Shown piece by piece: positions 11,669-24,829 of a DNA stretch of 64,000 nucleotides. Both the position numbers and the translations under genes were made by a program. Below the pieces are notes generated by a model, which made no database searches, was not told where the DNA came from, and worked only from the letters and a program-made list of their open reading frames with translations. Numbering within the stretch: position 1 is the first letter of the stretch; the number at the start of each line of letters is the position of its first letter. Location: the NCBI GenBank assembly GCA_001632425.1, contig KV425555.1:392795-456794 (forward strand), in the 5' to 3' direction. Source of the DNA: Neolentinus lepideus HHB14362 ss-1 (Eukaryota > Basidiomycota > Agaricomycetes > Gloeophyllales > Gloeophyllaceae).

Positions 11669-14600
11669 ATGAATGGGCATACTCATTCACCATCACCTCC
11701 TGGGGCAACCAGGTCCATCGACATTGAAATTGGTACCCAAGAGGTCATCACTATCGAGCTTGATAATCTCGATTCTAATCCAAGCGATCTCGTGGATTTG
11801 TTGAAGGAGGGTCAATGTAAAGTGCGCGTTTGGACCAGGCTTGCGAGCGAATATTGGCGTAGAGGCTACTTGGATGCGGCGGAAAAGATCGGACATGCAG
11901 CTGTTGAATGTGTGCTACATAACTGCCTGTCTTAATCCATGTTCTAACGAATCTTGACAGCGTTTAACGACAATGGTGTAACCGCATCGTTACCGCCTGT
12001 GTATTCCTTGTTAGCCAACATCCAGATTGCGCGGGCTCGCAACGCGCCGAAAGTCATTTTACCTAACGCCCGGCAAGATGACATGTCAAACGAGAAAGCG
12101 AAAGAAGAGTACTACCGCGAAGCCGCTCAGATGCTCAACTCCAGTGAACGAGCTGTCACAGAATCTGGCGAGGGTTTTGACCCTACGTTAGCTTTCTTGA
12201 CAAGAGGTTCGTGATTTGGTTCTGTCCGTAGACCGATGTGGTTACTCTCGTCTCTTTTCTAGGTATTCAACAGTTAGCAACTCGTTCCATGGATGATGCT
12301 CTACGCACTTTTGAGGGTGTAATGGTACAGAAGCCTACCAATGTCGTCGCGTTGCTTGGAAAGGTATTTTGTTGCCGCAGGAGTGCTTACTACTTCGTAC
12401 TGACGAGGTAAAGGCACGTATATTGTACGCACGCCGTCAATATCCTCAAGCTTTGAAATTGTTTCAGCAAGTTCTGCAACTAAATCCACGCTGCTTGCCG
12501 GATCCGCGGATAGGTATCGGGCTGTGCTTGTGGGCTATGAACTACAAGGAAAAGGCCAAAGTTGCATGGCAAAGGAGTGTTGATCTGGTACGGAGGTTGA
12601 ACTAGCTGCCGTTCCATGTTACTCATGAGAGCTTATAGTATCCGGATGGGTGGGCTGCTCAGCTACTTCTTGGTTTAGAAGCCGTAAATTCCAGTAAGGA
12701 CGAGAGTAAGGAAGTAACCGAGAGAACTCAGGCCCTCGTCATGGGGACAAAGCTCATTGAGACTGCTTTCCGGGCGAACAATCGGGCAGCCGCGGCTGCT
12801 AATGCATTATGTGAGTTACTATTGATGAAGGGTAATTACGGCCGAGTAAGTCTATCGTTCGGACATGTCTCGCTTCACTGGTGTTGAATGATCGTCCTTT
12901 AGGCGCTCAAATTATCAGAAAGAACTATCCAGTTTGCTGATACTCTGTCGATACTCACTGAGGGTTACATCCGAGCTGGTCGCGTTTGCCATGCGGAAGG
13001 ATCTTATGTAGAAGCTGGCAAGCACTATTCTGCGGCGAGCGACGGCAATCCGAAGCACGTCCTTGCCGCAATAGGGCAAGCACAAATGCAAATGTTGAAT
13101 GGTGAGTCGCCTGTCTAATTTCGTCATACTGTCTCCCATGAACTGAATCATAGATGAATGGCCGGCTGCTATTCACACGCTGGACACACTAATACAACCT
13201 CCCAATCCCCAGAAGTCACTAGAAGCGACGGTAATGCTTGCCTCTATTCGCAGTCACCAGCGACCTGGTGTTTCAAGTTCAGACATGGCGAAAGAGAAAG
13301 CTCGAGCACGCGACCTGTTCGACCGTGTCGCCAAGGAACTGCACCTATACGAGGACCACTCGACTCTGAACGGTCATTCAATTCAATCACTTCCGCGGTC
13401 GTTGCGAGACATCAAAGACGACATGGACATGCATGCAGAAGTTGCGCGTCTGTGGCAGGATGACAACCTTGATCGCACCTCTAGGGCGCTTCGTGAGGCG
13501 CTTCGCATTAGTGAATCTACCGGCCAGGTTGACCCCAGGCTTCTAAACAACTTGGGCTTGTTACAGCATCTGGAAGGTCACCCGCAGGAGGCTAGACAGG
13601 CGTACGAGAGAGCGCTGACAAGTGCAGCAGGCCTTGCATCGGATGTTGGAGAGGGCATGTCTACATCCATTCTGTATAATTTGGCGAGAGCGTATGAGGA
13701 TGAAGGCAGCGAACAGCTGGCGAAGGACGCGTACGACAAGTTGTTGGCGAGGCATCCGGAATACGTTGACGGTTTGTCACTTCTTGGTACCGTGGGAGGT
13801 TATCTAACTCTACGCAGCCAAGATACGGCAAGCACACATACTGGTTGACATCAACAGGCAGAATGAAGCGCATGAACTGTTGAAGCAAGCACTATCGTCG
13901 CAAAACAACAACATGAATCTACGGGCCTATTACACATACTTCCTGGTTAATTCGACATCGCCGAAGGTGACTAAGGAGTTCGTCTTCGCTACCCTGAAAG
14001 ACCACGACAAGCACGACCTCTACTCGCTGTGTGCAGCTGGTTGGATCATGTATAACCAAGCACGAGAAAGTCGCGAGCAAGGTCCCAAGGCTGTAGAGGA
14101 ACGCAAGCAAGGTTTCCGGCGATCTGCGGAGTTCTACGAAAAGGCTCTGCAGCTAGATCCTTCCTGTGCTTTTGCAGCGCAGGGACTGGCGATAGTGACC
14201 GCTGAAGATGCCCTTGGCTCACTGGCTGGCGGAGTACTACAAGGATCAAGTAGCGAGGAAGCTCAGAAGCGCTTTAAGAATGCCAGGGACGCTCTGGACG
14301 TGTTTGCGAAGGTCCGGGAATCAATTAATGACGGGAGTGTCTATGTCAATATAGGTCACTGTCATTATGTCCGAGACGAGTTCGACAGAGCGATCGAGAG
14401 TGTGAGTATCGATCGGTGCGATGTTATCTTCTAATGCTGACCTCCGACAGTACGAGACTGCCTCCAAGCGGTTCTACGATGGACATAATGTCACCGTACT
14501 AATGTGTCTGTGTCGATCATGGTATGCAAAATCCATTAAGGACCAGTCCTTCCAAGCCATGAACACAGCACTCCGCTATGCCCAACAGGTAAGATAGTGA

Positions 14601-15703
14601 TTCTTCTTTCGCAGTCTGGGGTCTGAATGACAGCATTTAGGCCCTTCACCTTCAACCAAACGACAAGGTCACTCTCTACAACATAGCCATGATACAGCAG
14701 AAGGCCGCGGAAATGATGTTTGCACTTCCTACTACTAAGCGAAGTCTGCAAGAACTCGAACGTGCTATTGAGCACGCTGGTCATGCCCAGAAGTGCGGAA
14801 TCCTACAGCCTTACCTGTCTTGGCAAACACTCACGTGACTGCAGGCTCTTTGCTTCTCTAGCCTCAGATCCCTCTTCACAAGTGCCATACAGCAAGGACA
14901 TTGCAGATCAAAGAAAGAAGTACGGTGACAGTATGCTTAGACGTGCGGATGAGCAGCTCGCTCAGCAAAGACAGCACGAAACGGAAACCCAGGCTAGGCT
15001 CAGTGCTGCACGGCAGAAGCGGCAGGAGGAGAAGGAACGGCTAGAACAGTTAGAGGTAAGTTCTCTAGCTCCTGTGCTATGTGGATCAAGACCTTATTCG
15101 ATGCCATGCGGTAGCGTGAAGAGATGGAACGGCTACGTAAACAAGCTGAAGAACTTGCTGAAGAGCGGCGGAAGGCTCGCGAGCAAGCTTTGGAGTGGAG
15201 TAGGCAGGCCAAGGACCTTAGCGACGAGGAAGACATAGACCGACCACGGAAGCAGCGGAAGACCGCCAAAAAGCAAAAAGGTGGCGATATTAGCGGAGAT
15301 GAAGCTGCTGCTGCTAGCGCAAATGAAGGCAAACGCAAGCGCAGAGGCCGAGTAAAGCGAGACAACAATGGTGAAGTCGCTGAATTGCCTGCTGCAGAAG
15401 AGGAGGAAGCTCTGTTCAGCGAGGATGAAGGGGAGAAAACAGCTAAAAAGGTCCGTTGACTATGTCATCCGCGTAAACCCCGCATATCATTGATCTTTCT
15501 TACAACAGCGCGGCACCAAGAAGAGGATTATCAGAGACGATGATGAGGAAGATCCGGACGGTACCCACGGTCCCGCTCGGAAAAAGCAGATGTGCGTGAA
15601 TCGTCACTTTCGTTTGACTGACCAGCTGACTTTGTCACTTCTGCTCCAATCTTATAGCAAAAGCAAGGAGTATATCAACGACTCCGATGAGGACATGGAC
15701 TGA
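11669..15703 (+). CDS. CTR9: CTR9-like TPR subunit of the PAF1 transcription elongation complex
   Basis: Scaffold subunit of the PAF1 complex, which travels with RNA polymerase II and supports histone H2B ubiquitination and elongation. The N-terminus has the family-typical IDIEIGTQEVITIELDNL followed by EGQCKVRVWTRLASEYWRRG. A long array of TPR helices follows, including YPQALKLFQQVLQLNPRC, LLNNLGLLQHLEGHPQEA and LQPNDKVTLYNIAMIQQKA. The last ~250 residues are a charged coiled coil (QRQHETETQARLSAARQKRQ) and then an acidic/lysine-rich tail ending SKEYINDSDEDMD. The start is ATG 11669. The gene has a dozen or so short introns and encodes about 1,100 residues, a usual length. Its neighbour ADA2, divergent from it, is also a polymerase II co-regulator. 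Confidence 0.93.
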
Positions 15704-15996
15704 TACCCGAGGTCACTGCCACTGTATATATGTTATGCTATTGCGTATGTTATGTTACCTTCGCTGTCATACTAGCACTTGTATCTATAGCACATATTAG
15801 GTTCATGCATTGCTTCCGTACCTGCTACACGAGGAGAAGACAAGTCCGATGTATTGCCCGGGTTCACTAGTGCCACGCAAACACCTCGAGGTATGCGCGC
15901 GCATCGCGAGACCTTTGAACTTGCTCAGAGGTCAGGTACCATCACGGTATTCGATATTAGAGCACACGACATACATAACTCTACAAGCTACCGCAA

Positions 15997-17792
<1,796 letters not shown>

Positions 17793-19089
17793 CTTCCAAA
17801 ACTGACGCCAGATTTTTCCAGGCACTCTACAACACCCGTCGGTAGTTGGAATACAGAAACGTAAAGGCAAGAGACGCACTCACTTTGCGACAAAACGACC
17901 GAATGCTGACGGAAGGCATAGTCGCGATTAGCAATCCTCGGCGTCCTCAGCACGCCCGGGACAGCCGCCGGCAACGGTACCGGTGAGACCGCGAAACTGA
18001 TCAGTCCCCTTTCAACATACCAATTGGAATTCTCCGGATCCGGTTGCTGCTGTTGGGTGCTCACTGCTCAGCTATTCATTCGCCTCCACGGTTGTCCGCG
18101 ACGAGGAGCAAGGTTCGAACATGCGGTATGCGATCTTTGGGCGATCTCAGAACACATCCATCCAACTTTATACACTTCTGACCCCGCATCGGAACGGTCT
18201 AGCTTCGTCCAATTCCCTCCTTACCAACAGCTTGTCCTGGGTGTGTTCTATCTTAGCCGAAATAGTACCTTTTAGCGTTGCTCTCGGCGGAAGATGGAGG
18301 TTATGTTGTCGCAAGAAGGTATTTGCTCTCGTGGACTTCCCCGGATACGCTGGGCCAGGCTGCAAACACGCTGCGGCGTGTCCATCATCGTTGGGTGATA
18401 TATACCGTGTCTCTCTTCTCACTGACGGTCTTCATCCGAGTAAATGGTCCCAGGAGACGGCCACTCATATGTCAGAAATGGCGTCGAGAGTGCAAGGCTT
18501 GCCTCACGTGTACTTGCAGGTCCATCATGAGTTGGGGTAGGGTCCCCTTATCTCAAGCCGCATTTCATTGTCGTCCGGCCCTGCAGCACTCTGGGTTGCT
18601 TAAGATAAAATTGTATCCGCTCCTGATGCCCGTTAGCATCATCGTGTGGCTGTTCTCGGTATCACACTCTCCTAGTTCCTCCATCCGTATGCCTCATTGC
18701 ACAGTGGCGACTCCGGCAGTTACGACACTTCCCGTGAGGTCCTGCTCAGCGCTCAGTTACACGCGCACCAGAGATTTGACGACTTTGTTCCGTCCTCGCC
18801 ATATTGAACGCCCTTTGAGGTTTCCTTTTCGGGCTGATGGCATGTGCGTTTATTGCGGCCTTTTTAGGTGTATTATATATCGTTAATCGCTCGCACCCGT
18901 CATGCGGCTAGGAGTACCGGGTAGGTTCCTATCCCATGGCTAGTTCCGTGGCCTGGGTAACTATTAAAGCAGAACATCCGATTATCCATCCGCTCCAAGT
19001 TTCGCTGTGCTAGTGAGTTGTACGCGTCCTCTTCCTACGTCTTTTTCGCTCTCGGACTAAACCTAAACTATCCACTGTACTACCCAGAG
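17793..19089. other. Intergenic region, no gene supported
   Basis: The 5' side of the NADH pyrophosphatase gene and about 1 kb of further sequence. Several open frames of 80-200 codons occur on the plus strand, the longest at 18278-18886. They overlap each other in different frames, show no recognised motif and look like chance. No RNA gene was seen. Confidence 0.4.
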
Positions 19090-19332
19090 ATGGCGGCCGT
19101 CCTTTGCTCACGACCTATCATGCCGCCAGATCGCCCTCCAAACTCGCCATCGACGAGTTCACCAAGGGCCGCACCCAAACCTCGGCTCACCCCCGCACAG
19201 GCGATTGTCAAAGCCTGGAGATCGCAATCGAGCAGTAGTCAAAACAAATGGCGGGAGGCTGACGCCAAGGCGCGAGCCCAATTTTCTGACCCCAAGCCGC
19301 AGCGCGGACGGGAGCCCAAGGCGAAAATGTAA
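19090..19332 (+). CDS. Possible small basic proline-rich protein, hypothetical
   Basis: Single open frame of 80 codons starting at ATG 19090, with a second ATG ten codons later before PPDRPPNSPSTSS. The composition is uneven: a Pro/Ser-rich first third, then a likely amphipathic helix (LTPAQAIVKAWRSQ) and a basic, charged end (READAKARAQFSDPKPQRG). The third codon positions are rich in C and G, as in the neighbouring genes. I do not recognise the family. It lies alone between the NADH pyrophosphatase and carrier promoters. It could also be chance or part of a longer spliced transcript. Confidence 0.3.
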   Translation: MAAVLCSRPIMPPDRPPNSPSTSSPRAAPKPRLTPAQAIVKAWRSQSSSSQNKWREADAKARAQFSDPKPQRGREPKAKM

Positions 19333-19801
19333 AGGGACACTTCGCGACAAGACCACGACACTGCGGCACTCACGACGACCATGCTGGGATATGCATCGAT
19401 GACAGACGAACAATGATGAACCGGATGTGTAGGAATGGAGAGGAACGCATTAAACTTATAGGAAGGACCTGATTATTTGTAGCTCTATTATGGTGCTGTA
19501 TATGTACTTCGATTGTATTCGGAAATGGCCACTCGTTTGTTTTCCGTAATAGGGCGTAGATTAGATCACTCCTATTCCTGTGGCTGTGCCACGCCTTCTC
19601 CTGCCATTTATGATCAGAGCCTGGGAATATTTCTCGGACTCAGTCGGCCGACTACGTAGCTTATGTAATCTCTACTTTTTGAGCAGCCACGCGCTCTGAT
19701 TGGCTGGTACCCCGCATCTCGCAGTCGTATTTACGTTGCCGTCACTTCGCCGCCAGCCCTGGCCACACAAGTCGTTCATCCTCTCTGCACCGACCTCGAC
19801 G

Positions 19802-21067
19802 ATGTCTAAGACGGTGAAGGACTTGACTGCAGGTACTGCTGGCGGTATTGCCCAGGTGAGCTGGGATAGTGTGATCTCGACTGCATCGCGAGTTGACGAA
19901 ACATCGGTGCTAGGTTCTTGTGGGCCAGCCGTTTGATATCGTCAAAGTGGTGCGAAGTCCTACTGGATGGAGATATGGACGTTAGTGATCCCTGGGTATA
20001 TTTTAGCGAATGCAAACGTCTTCGGCGGGAACGTACAAAGGCATGCTCGACTGCGCCGGACAGATCCTAAGAAACGAGGGTCCGCTCGCCTTCTATAAGG
20101 TGCCGACCTTGCTATCTCATCGTCTGTCGTGATCCGGAAGTATGCTCATCTCGCGGCTGGAAACTCGCAAAGGGCACTGTTCCTCCCCTCCTGGGAATCG
20201 GCGCATGCGTATCGATTCAATTCGGTGTCCTGGAATATACAAAGCGATTTTTCGCGAGCCAAAATAAATCTCGTGGCGTCGGAGGACCTGATGGAACAAA
20301 TTTGCTAGATAGTCAGTTTTATCTGGCAGGTGTCTCGGCTGGCGTGGGCAACAGCGTGATATCAGGTCCGGTGGAGCACATTCGTATCCGTGCGTTATCA
20401 TTTACCTCAGACATTACTGCATTGTATGGCATTCTTGACCTATACGACCTACGTTTAGGTTTGCAAACCCAATCTGTCGTTAAACCTGCTTATGTCGGAC
20501 CGTTCGATGCCGTACAGAAGATATACTCGGCACATGGAATTGCGGGCATCTACAAAGGTCAGGTTGTGACATTATGGCGGGAGGCTGTCGGCTACGGTGT
20601 GTATTTCTGGGCATATGAAAAGCTCGTTCAGCGGGAAATGGCGACGAAGGGAATCAAAAGAGATCAAATCTCTGCGCTCAATGCTGTACTGTTTGGCGCG
20701 GGCGCCGGGTATGCGGTGAGTAAGCTCAACCATCGTCTAGCCAGCAGTCTTTGTGTTGAATTCCCAATAATAAGCTTTGGGCGGTCATCTATCCCATAGA
20801 CATGATCAAATCTCGGATGCAAACCGACGGCTTCTCTCCTTCTACGGGGCAAAAGTATAAGTCTACCCTTGACTGTGTACGTACTGTATGGCGGACGGAA
20901 GGTATCGGAGCCTTTATCCGAGGCTTGGGTCCTACATTGATCCGGTATGCACATCCCTTCTGGCTTGGGATGTTTTGGGGACTGACGTGAGCGACAGTTC
21001 TCCGTTCGCCAACGGAGCAACGTTCCTCGGCTTTGAGATGGCGAGCCGTATCTTGAACAACATCTGA
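19802..21067 (+). CDS. YMC1: Mitochondrial carrier, YMC1/YMC2-like
   Basis: Inner-membrane solute carrier of the SLC25 family. The three repeats carry the signature motifs QPFDIVKV, GPVEHIRIRLQTQ and YPIDMIKSRMQT. The start MSKTVKDLTAGTAGGIAQ, the stretch FYKGTLPPLLGIGACVSIQFG and the end FANGATFLGFEMASRIL are those of the YMC1/YMC2 group. That group has been linked in yeast to organic acid or glycine movement across the inner membrane; the substrate here is not shown by sequence. Five or six short introns interrupt the gene, one within LVGQPFD near 19915. About 300 residues are encoded, the standard length, and the protein ends AACATCTGA. Confidence 0.9.
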
Positions 21068-21650
21068 AGACAGCTGGAAAATGGTCCGCTGTTCCTCCGT
21101 TCGCGATGGCGGTGTATCCTCTAGAAAACGGCTTCAACTCCGGACAAACTATCTGAGAATCAAAGCGGCAAGATCTCCGATAAAGAATAGAGTGAACATT
21201 AAGATTTGCATAATCTATAGACCGTCGCCTTGATCTGTCGTCTCCATCTAGTCGTTGCTTTGTAGTTTGCTATCTGGTTTGGTTATCCAGTCCAAGGTCT
21301 TTTGTCACTCCGATACAATTCAGAAAATTTCGAATACCGTCCCGGGTTAGGGTATTCGGTCCGTCGGCGTTTCAACGCGCACGAACGATAACACTCGAAT
21401 TCATCGATAGCAAGCACTGTGGAGAGTAACGGAGCGCTCGTATCTATAACAATCGTCCATTCTACAGCATCGATATTCCACCGCCATAAGAACAAGAAGC
21501 AGTGAGGCACATCCGTATATAGCTCCCGAGGAGGTGTCGTGACCGGGATCCAAGAATTGCGATACGTCCGGCCAGGAGGCGTTGGCGGAGCTTCCGCTTT
21601 TCTTCTATCTTTCATCGTCCCTACATCTTTGCTGCGCGAGGTGTGAGACT
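21068..21650. other. Intergenic region, nothing recognised
   Basis: 3' region of the carrier gene and promoter of the CoA-binding-domain gene A. The open frames present are short and without family resemblance. Confidence 0.4.
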
Positions 21651-22488
21651 ATGCCTGGCATAATTGAAATCCAGCGAAATTTCCTTAGGGCACCCAAGTT
21701 CGCGGTCGTGGGTGCTTCTAAGAACCAGTCCAAGTTTGGTACAAAGGTGAGCTTCGATTTCTTTCCGTCGCCGAGCGGTACGAATGTCCTTGCCTTTGTT
21801 CGAGATTAGGTTAGCTAAAATGACTTGGTGATCAAGTCGAGTTAGCTCCGAAGGCTAAACCTTATCTAACGCGTAAGTTGCGTTTGAGTCTCCATGCCTG
21901 CGATGCGAGCATTCCCATGCGGGAGCAGATCTGATAAGTTGAACCTAACCTACTGACTCCGCTCATTTGTCTCGCAGGTGTTGAAATGGTATCTTGCCCG
22001 ATCGAAGCCCGTCGTACCGGTCCATCCTGTGCGTTATCAACCTTCCAATTTGACGCACCCGAGCCTGAGTGAGAGCGGATCAAAGTCCCAATCGCTCTTC
22101 ATCGACATCGCTTATTTATTTAGAAGGCTGACTTGACGTATTGATGACTTTTGTGCAGGGAGAAGCGGAGCTGGAAGGCGTTCGAACCATCCCTACTCTC
22201 GCGGAACTTACTGAGCCTGCCCGAACATCGGTCCACATCATTACACCGCCCAAGGTAGGATCAATAGGCCTGACTTGACATAATATTAATTTGTTAATAT
22301 GGCAGGTGACGCTGGGCATTCTCTCGCAAGCGAAGGCCCTCTCCGTGCCGACGCTGTGGTTGCAGCCCGGGGCCGAGGACGAAGAGGTCGTTAGGTTCAT
22401 TCGAGAGAACGGAATGGACAACATGGTCATTTACGGCGGCCCTTGTATTCTAGAGGAGGGCGACAATGTCTTGAAGACAATGGCTTAA
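21651..22488 (+). CDS. CoA-binding-domain protein A (YccU/HskB-type Rossmann fold)
   Basis: Small single-domain protein of the CoA_binding family, the Rossmann fold also found in succinyl-CoA synthetase alpha. Exons read MPGIIEIQRNFLRAPKFAVVG, then ASKNQSKFGTK, then VLKWYLARSKPVVPVHP, then GEAELEGVRTIPTLAEL, and last VTLGILSQAKALSVPTLWLQ followed by IYGGPCIL. The glycine motif VVGAS and the Cys of GGPCIL are typical. Three introns, all in phase 0, separate the exons; the first is unusually long, about 230 nt. The molecular function of this family in fungi is not established. A paralogue with matching introns lies 450 bp downstream on the other strand. Confidence 0.88.
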
Positions 22489-22940
22489 TAGCATGCACAG
22501 ATCTTCCGCAGTGCTTGCAATAGAAGTCGATTATATTGGTTTAATGTCCGAACAGCCTGCAAGACACCTTGTCTTGTGACAAGCCTCATGGAAGCTTTAT
22601 TCCAAAGTTATGAGACTTGCATCATGACGCTCAGGCTGAGAATTATAACCGTGGGGTTTATTGAGGGTTCCGTTCAATGATTCCAGGAACGATACAAGGC
22701 TCCGAGTCACCGCAGTGACATAGGATCTGAAGACTCTCTCTGTGTCGTGTTTAGCTGGAGTAACAGTCGTAGGGAGACATGTTACGACGCGAATCGACGA
22801 GATGCTGTGCCCCAGAATGTGGCTGAACCCTTTCCTGACGTATAGAGATGCATTACTCCTGAGATCTAGAAGGAGCTCAGCTCAACACAAGTTGGGTAGT
22901 CTTTAAGGATGCTCGCCGATAAATTCACCTTTGGTTCGAC
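22489..22940. other. Intergenic region between convergent CoA-binding paralogues
   Basis: Shared 3' region of two convergent genes. No coding frame or repeat was recognised. Confidence 0.4.
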
Positions 22941-23599
22941 CTACAACATGCTCTTAATAATCCCATCACCCTCCACTAAGATACAAGCACCCCCATATAT
23001 CGCCTTATCCTCCATACCATTCTCGAGAATAAAGGAGATCACAGTGTCATCGAACGTTCCTGGCTGGAGCCAGAGAGCCGGGATAGAGAGTGATTTCGCC
23101 TCCTTCAGTAGCTGTATGGTTATCTGCCATTGGTGAGAACACCATTAACCTCTGGGTTAGCTGTCAGCAAGTCTGGGTGGATTGAAGTGAACTCACCGGT
23201 GGTGCCGTGATAATACTCACAGCAGTCTCTTGTGGAGAAGCTAGGTTGGATAGTGACTTTGCAGTGGGGACACCTTCCAATTCGGCTTCTCTCTGCGTTC
23301 AGAGATAACATGAACGACGAACTTGGCTGGAACGATGCAACGGGAACTATACAGGATGTATGGGTGTAACTTGCTTGTTACGGTCTATATACCACTTGAG
23401 GATCTAACGGCGCAGAAAGCAGTGGCTTCTTAGTACTTAGTCCTCATTCATGCGAGACGCACATCTATGCACATCCCATACAATGCGGGACCGCACTGCT
23501 AACCTTGGTACCCCACTTGGTCCGGTCCTTGCTTGCACCCACTACAGCAAATTGGGGCTGGGACAAGAATCTCTTCTTGACTTCAGCAGCGGAAATCAT
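22941..23599 (-). CDS. CoA-binding-domain protein B (paralogue of A)
   Basis: Second CoA_binding-family gene, reconstructed from four exons. They read MISAAEVKKRFLSQPQFAVV with GASKDRTKWGTK, then ILKWYIDRNKQVTPIHP, then REAELEGVPTAKSLSNL, and last ITIQLLKEAKSLSIPALWLQ with IYGGACILVEGDG. The reading frame is intact from the ATG at 23599 to the TAG at 22941. The first two introns fall after the same codons and in the same phase as in protein A, and the third differs by one codon, so the two genes arose by duplication. By eye they share roughly half their residues. No disabling change is visible. Function is unknown, as for A. Confidence 0.82.
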
Positions 23600-24030
23600 G
23601 ATCACGAAGAACGTGGTTCTTCTAAATTTTAAGCGATACAGTGGTCACCTTGTCCTTGGGTCACTTCGGAACTATCCGCACAGCCACTGTACCACCGGAT
23701 TACATACACGGCGTCACGCAAAGTGCACTTTTGGCACGTCAACGCTGCTCAGACTGACTGAGGTTTCTTGCCAAGCCTACTGCAATTTGTCGGTTTCTTG
23801 CCAAGCCTGCTGCAATTTGTCTGGAAATTAAATAATGCCGGGCCGACCACTCCTTGAATACCTGACTCTTTCACATCTCTTAGTACTTACACAGACCATG
23901 GTCAGCGCTCAGAGTCACCAGCCGGCAGGAACAGTGAATATGGATATTCGATCCTCCATATCAAATAGGATTACATGATACACTCATACCTGATTTCTTC
24001 ACGAAACGTCCACATTTCACCACCTCGACC
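23600..24030. other. Intergenic region with a short tandem repeat
   Basis: 5' region of CoA-binding gene B and 3' region of glyoxalase I. It contains a two-copy 30-bp tandem repeat at 23762-23821 and no supported gene. Confidence 0.4.
23762..23821. repeat. Two-copy 30-bp tandem repeat
   Basis: Two adjacent 30-bp copies (23762-23791 and 23792-23821) beginning GGTTTCTTGCCAAGCCT differ at one position (A versus G at copy base 18). It lies 160-220 bp upstream of the start codon of CoA-binding gene B. Confidence 0.9.
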
Positions 24031-24829
24031 TCATTTTCCCAAGTTTGGAATACTTCGTGGGACGATCTCAATCCAGTACCTACAAAGATCCCACCAGACA
24101 ATATCAGCACTATTCCACCCTCGCTGAAATTTAAAGAGCTCACCCATCAGGATCTAGGATGAATGCAATATCCCTCATCTTCCCATCGCTGGGCCTCTTC
24201 TTGAAATTAACCCCGAACTTCTCAAACCTCTCACATGCCTTCTCAACATCAGGCACAGTGATGGCAATATGTCCGAAGCCTTTACCGGGCTCTTCATTGC
24301 CCGAGGCATAGCCCTTGAAGGTTGGGTCGGACTCGGTGCCGTGGTTGTGCGTGAGTTCGAGTACGCCTGGGATGACAAACAGTGTGAGAGTGATGAATGG
24401 GTGAGTGAGGAGGGAAGAGGGACACGACGGACCTTCCCGGCTGAACCGAGACTCGGCCTTCTCCTTGGCGGTCAGCTTGCCGCCAGACTTGTCGAACGCA
24501 AGGAAGTAGAGGGTGAAGCTGTCGAACTTGACCTCTAGTGAAAGGTATAGTTATGGTAAGTGTTCTGCTTTCTCCTCTCCGAGTGAGCGAATCGAGTGTG
24601 TGTACCAGACAGAAGTTCCATGCCAAGGACCTGAATGGGGGCGTGTCAGGAGTGTGTTGATGATCTCCAGTCACACTCGCACCTCTTCGTAGAACTTGAG
24701 AGACACCTTGGGATCCTTGACACGGATCATGGTGTGGTTGAACTAAATGCAAAACCATTCTGTCTTTGTTGATGGTACTACTTCCGTTTAACTCACCCCA
24801 TAATTAGCGGTCTCGGGATCAGGAGCCAT
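24031..24829 (-). CDS. GLO1: Glyoxalase I (lactoylglutathione lyase), single-domain form
   Basis: Glyoxalase I turns the hemithioacetal of methylglyoxal and glutathione into S-lactoylglutathione. The start [11 protein letters not shown] is followed by an intron and [18 protein letters not shown]. Further blocks are [28 protein letters not shown] and [10 protein letters not shown]. The four usual metal ligands are visible as His in NHTMI, Glu in VLELTHNHG, His in FGHIAI and Glu in YWIEI. The last splice joins DG to YWIE and gives a stop two residues after NLG. The protein is about 160 residues with one glyoxalase domain, unlike the two-domain yeast enzyme. Five or so short introns are present. 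Confidence 0.9.

Noticed and set aside
18278..18886. Plus-strand open frame of 202 codons upstream of the NADH pyrophosphatase gene.
   Set aside because: It overlaps other open frames, has no recognised motif, is rich in Cys, Arg and Ser without pattern, and lacks splice-linked neighbours; it looks like chance.
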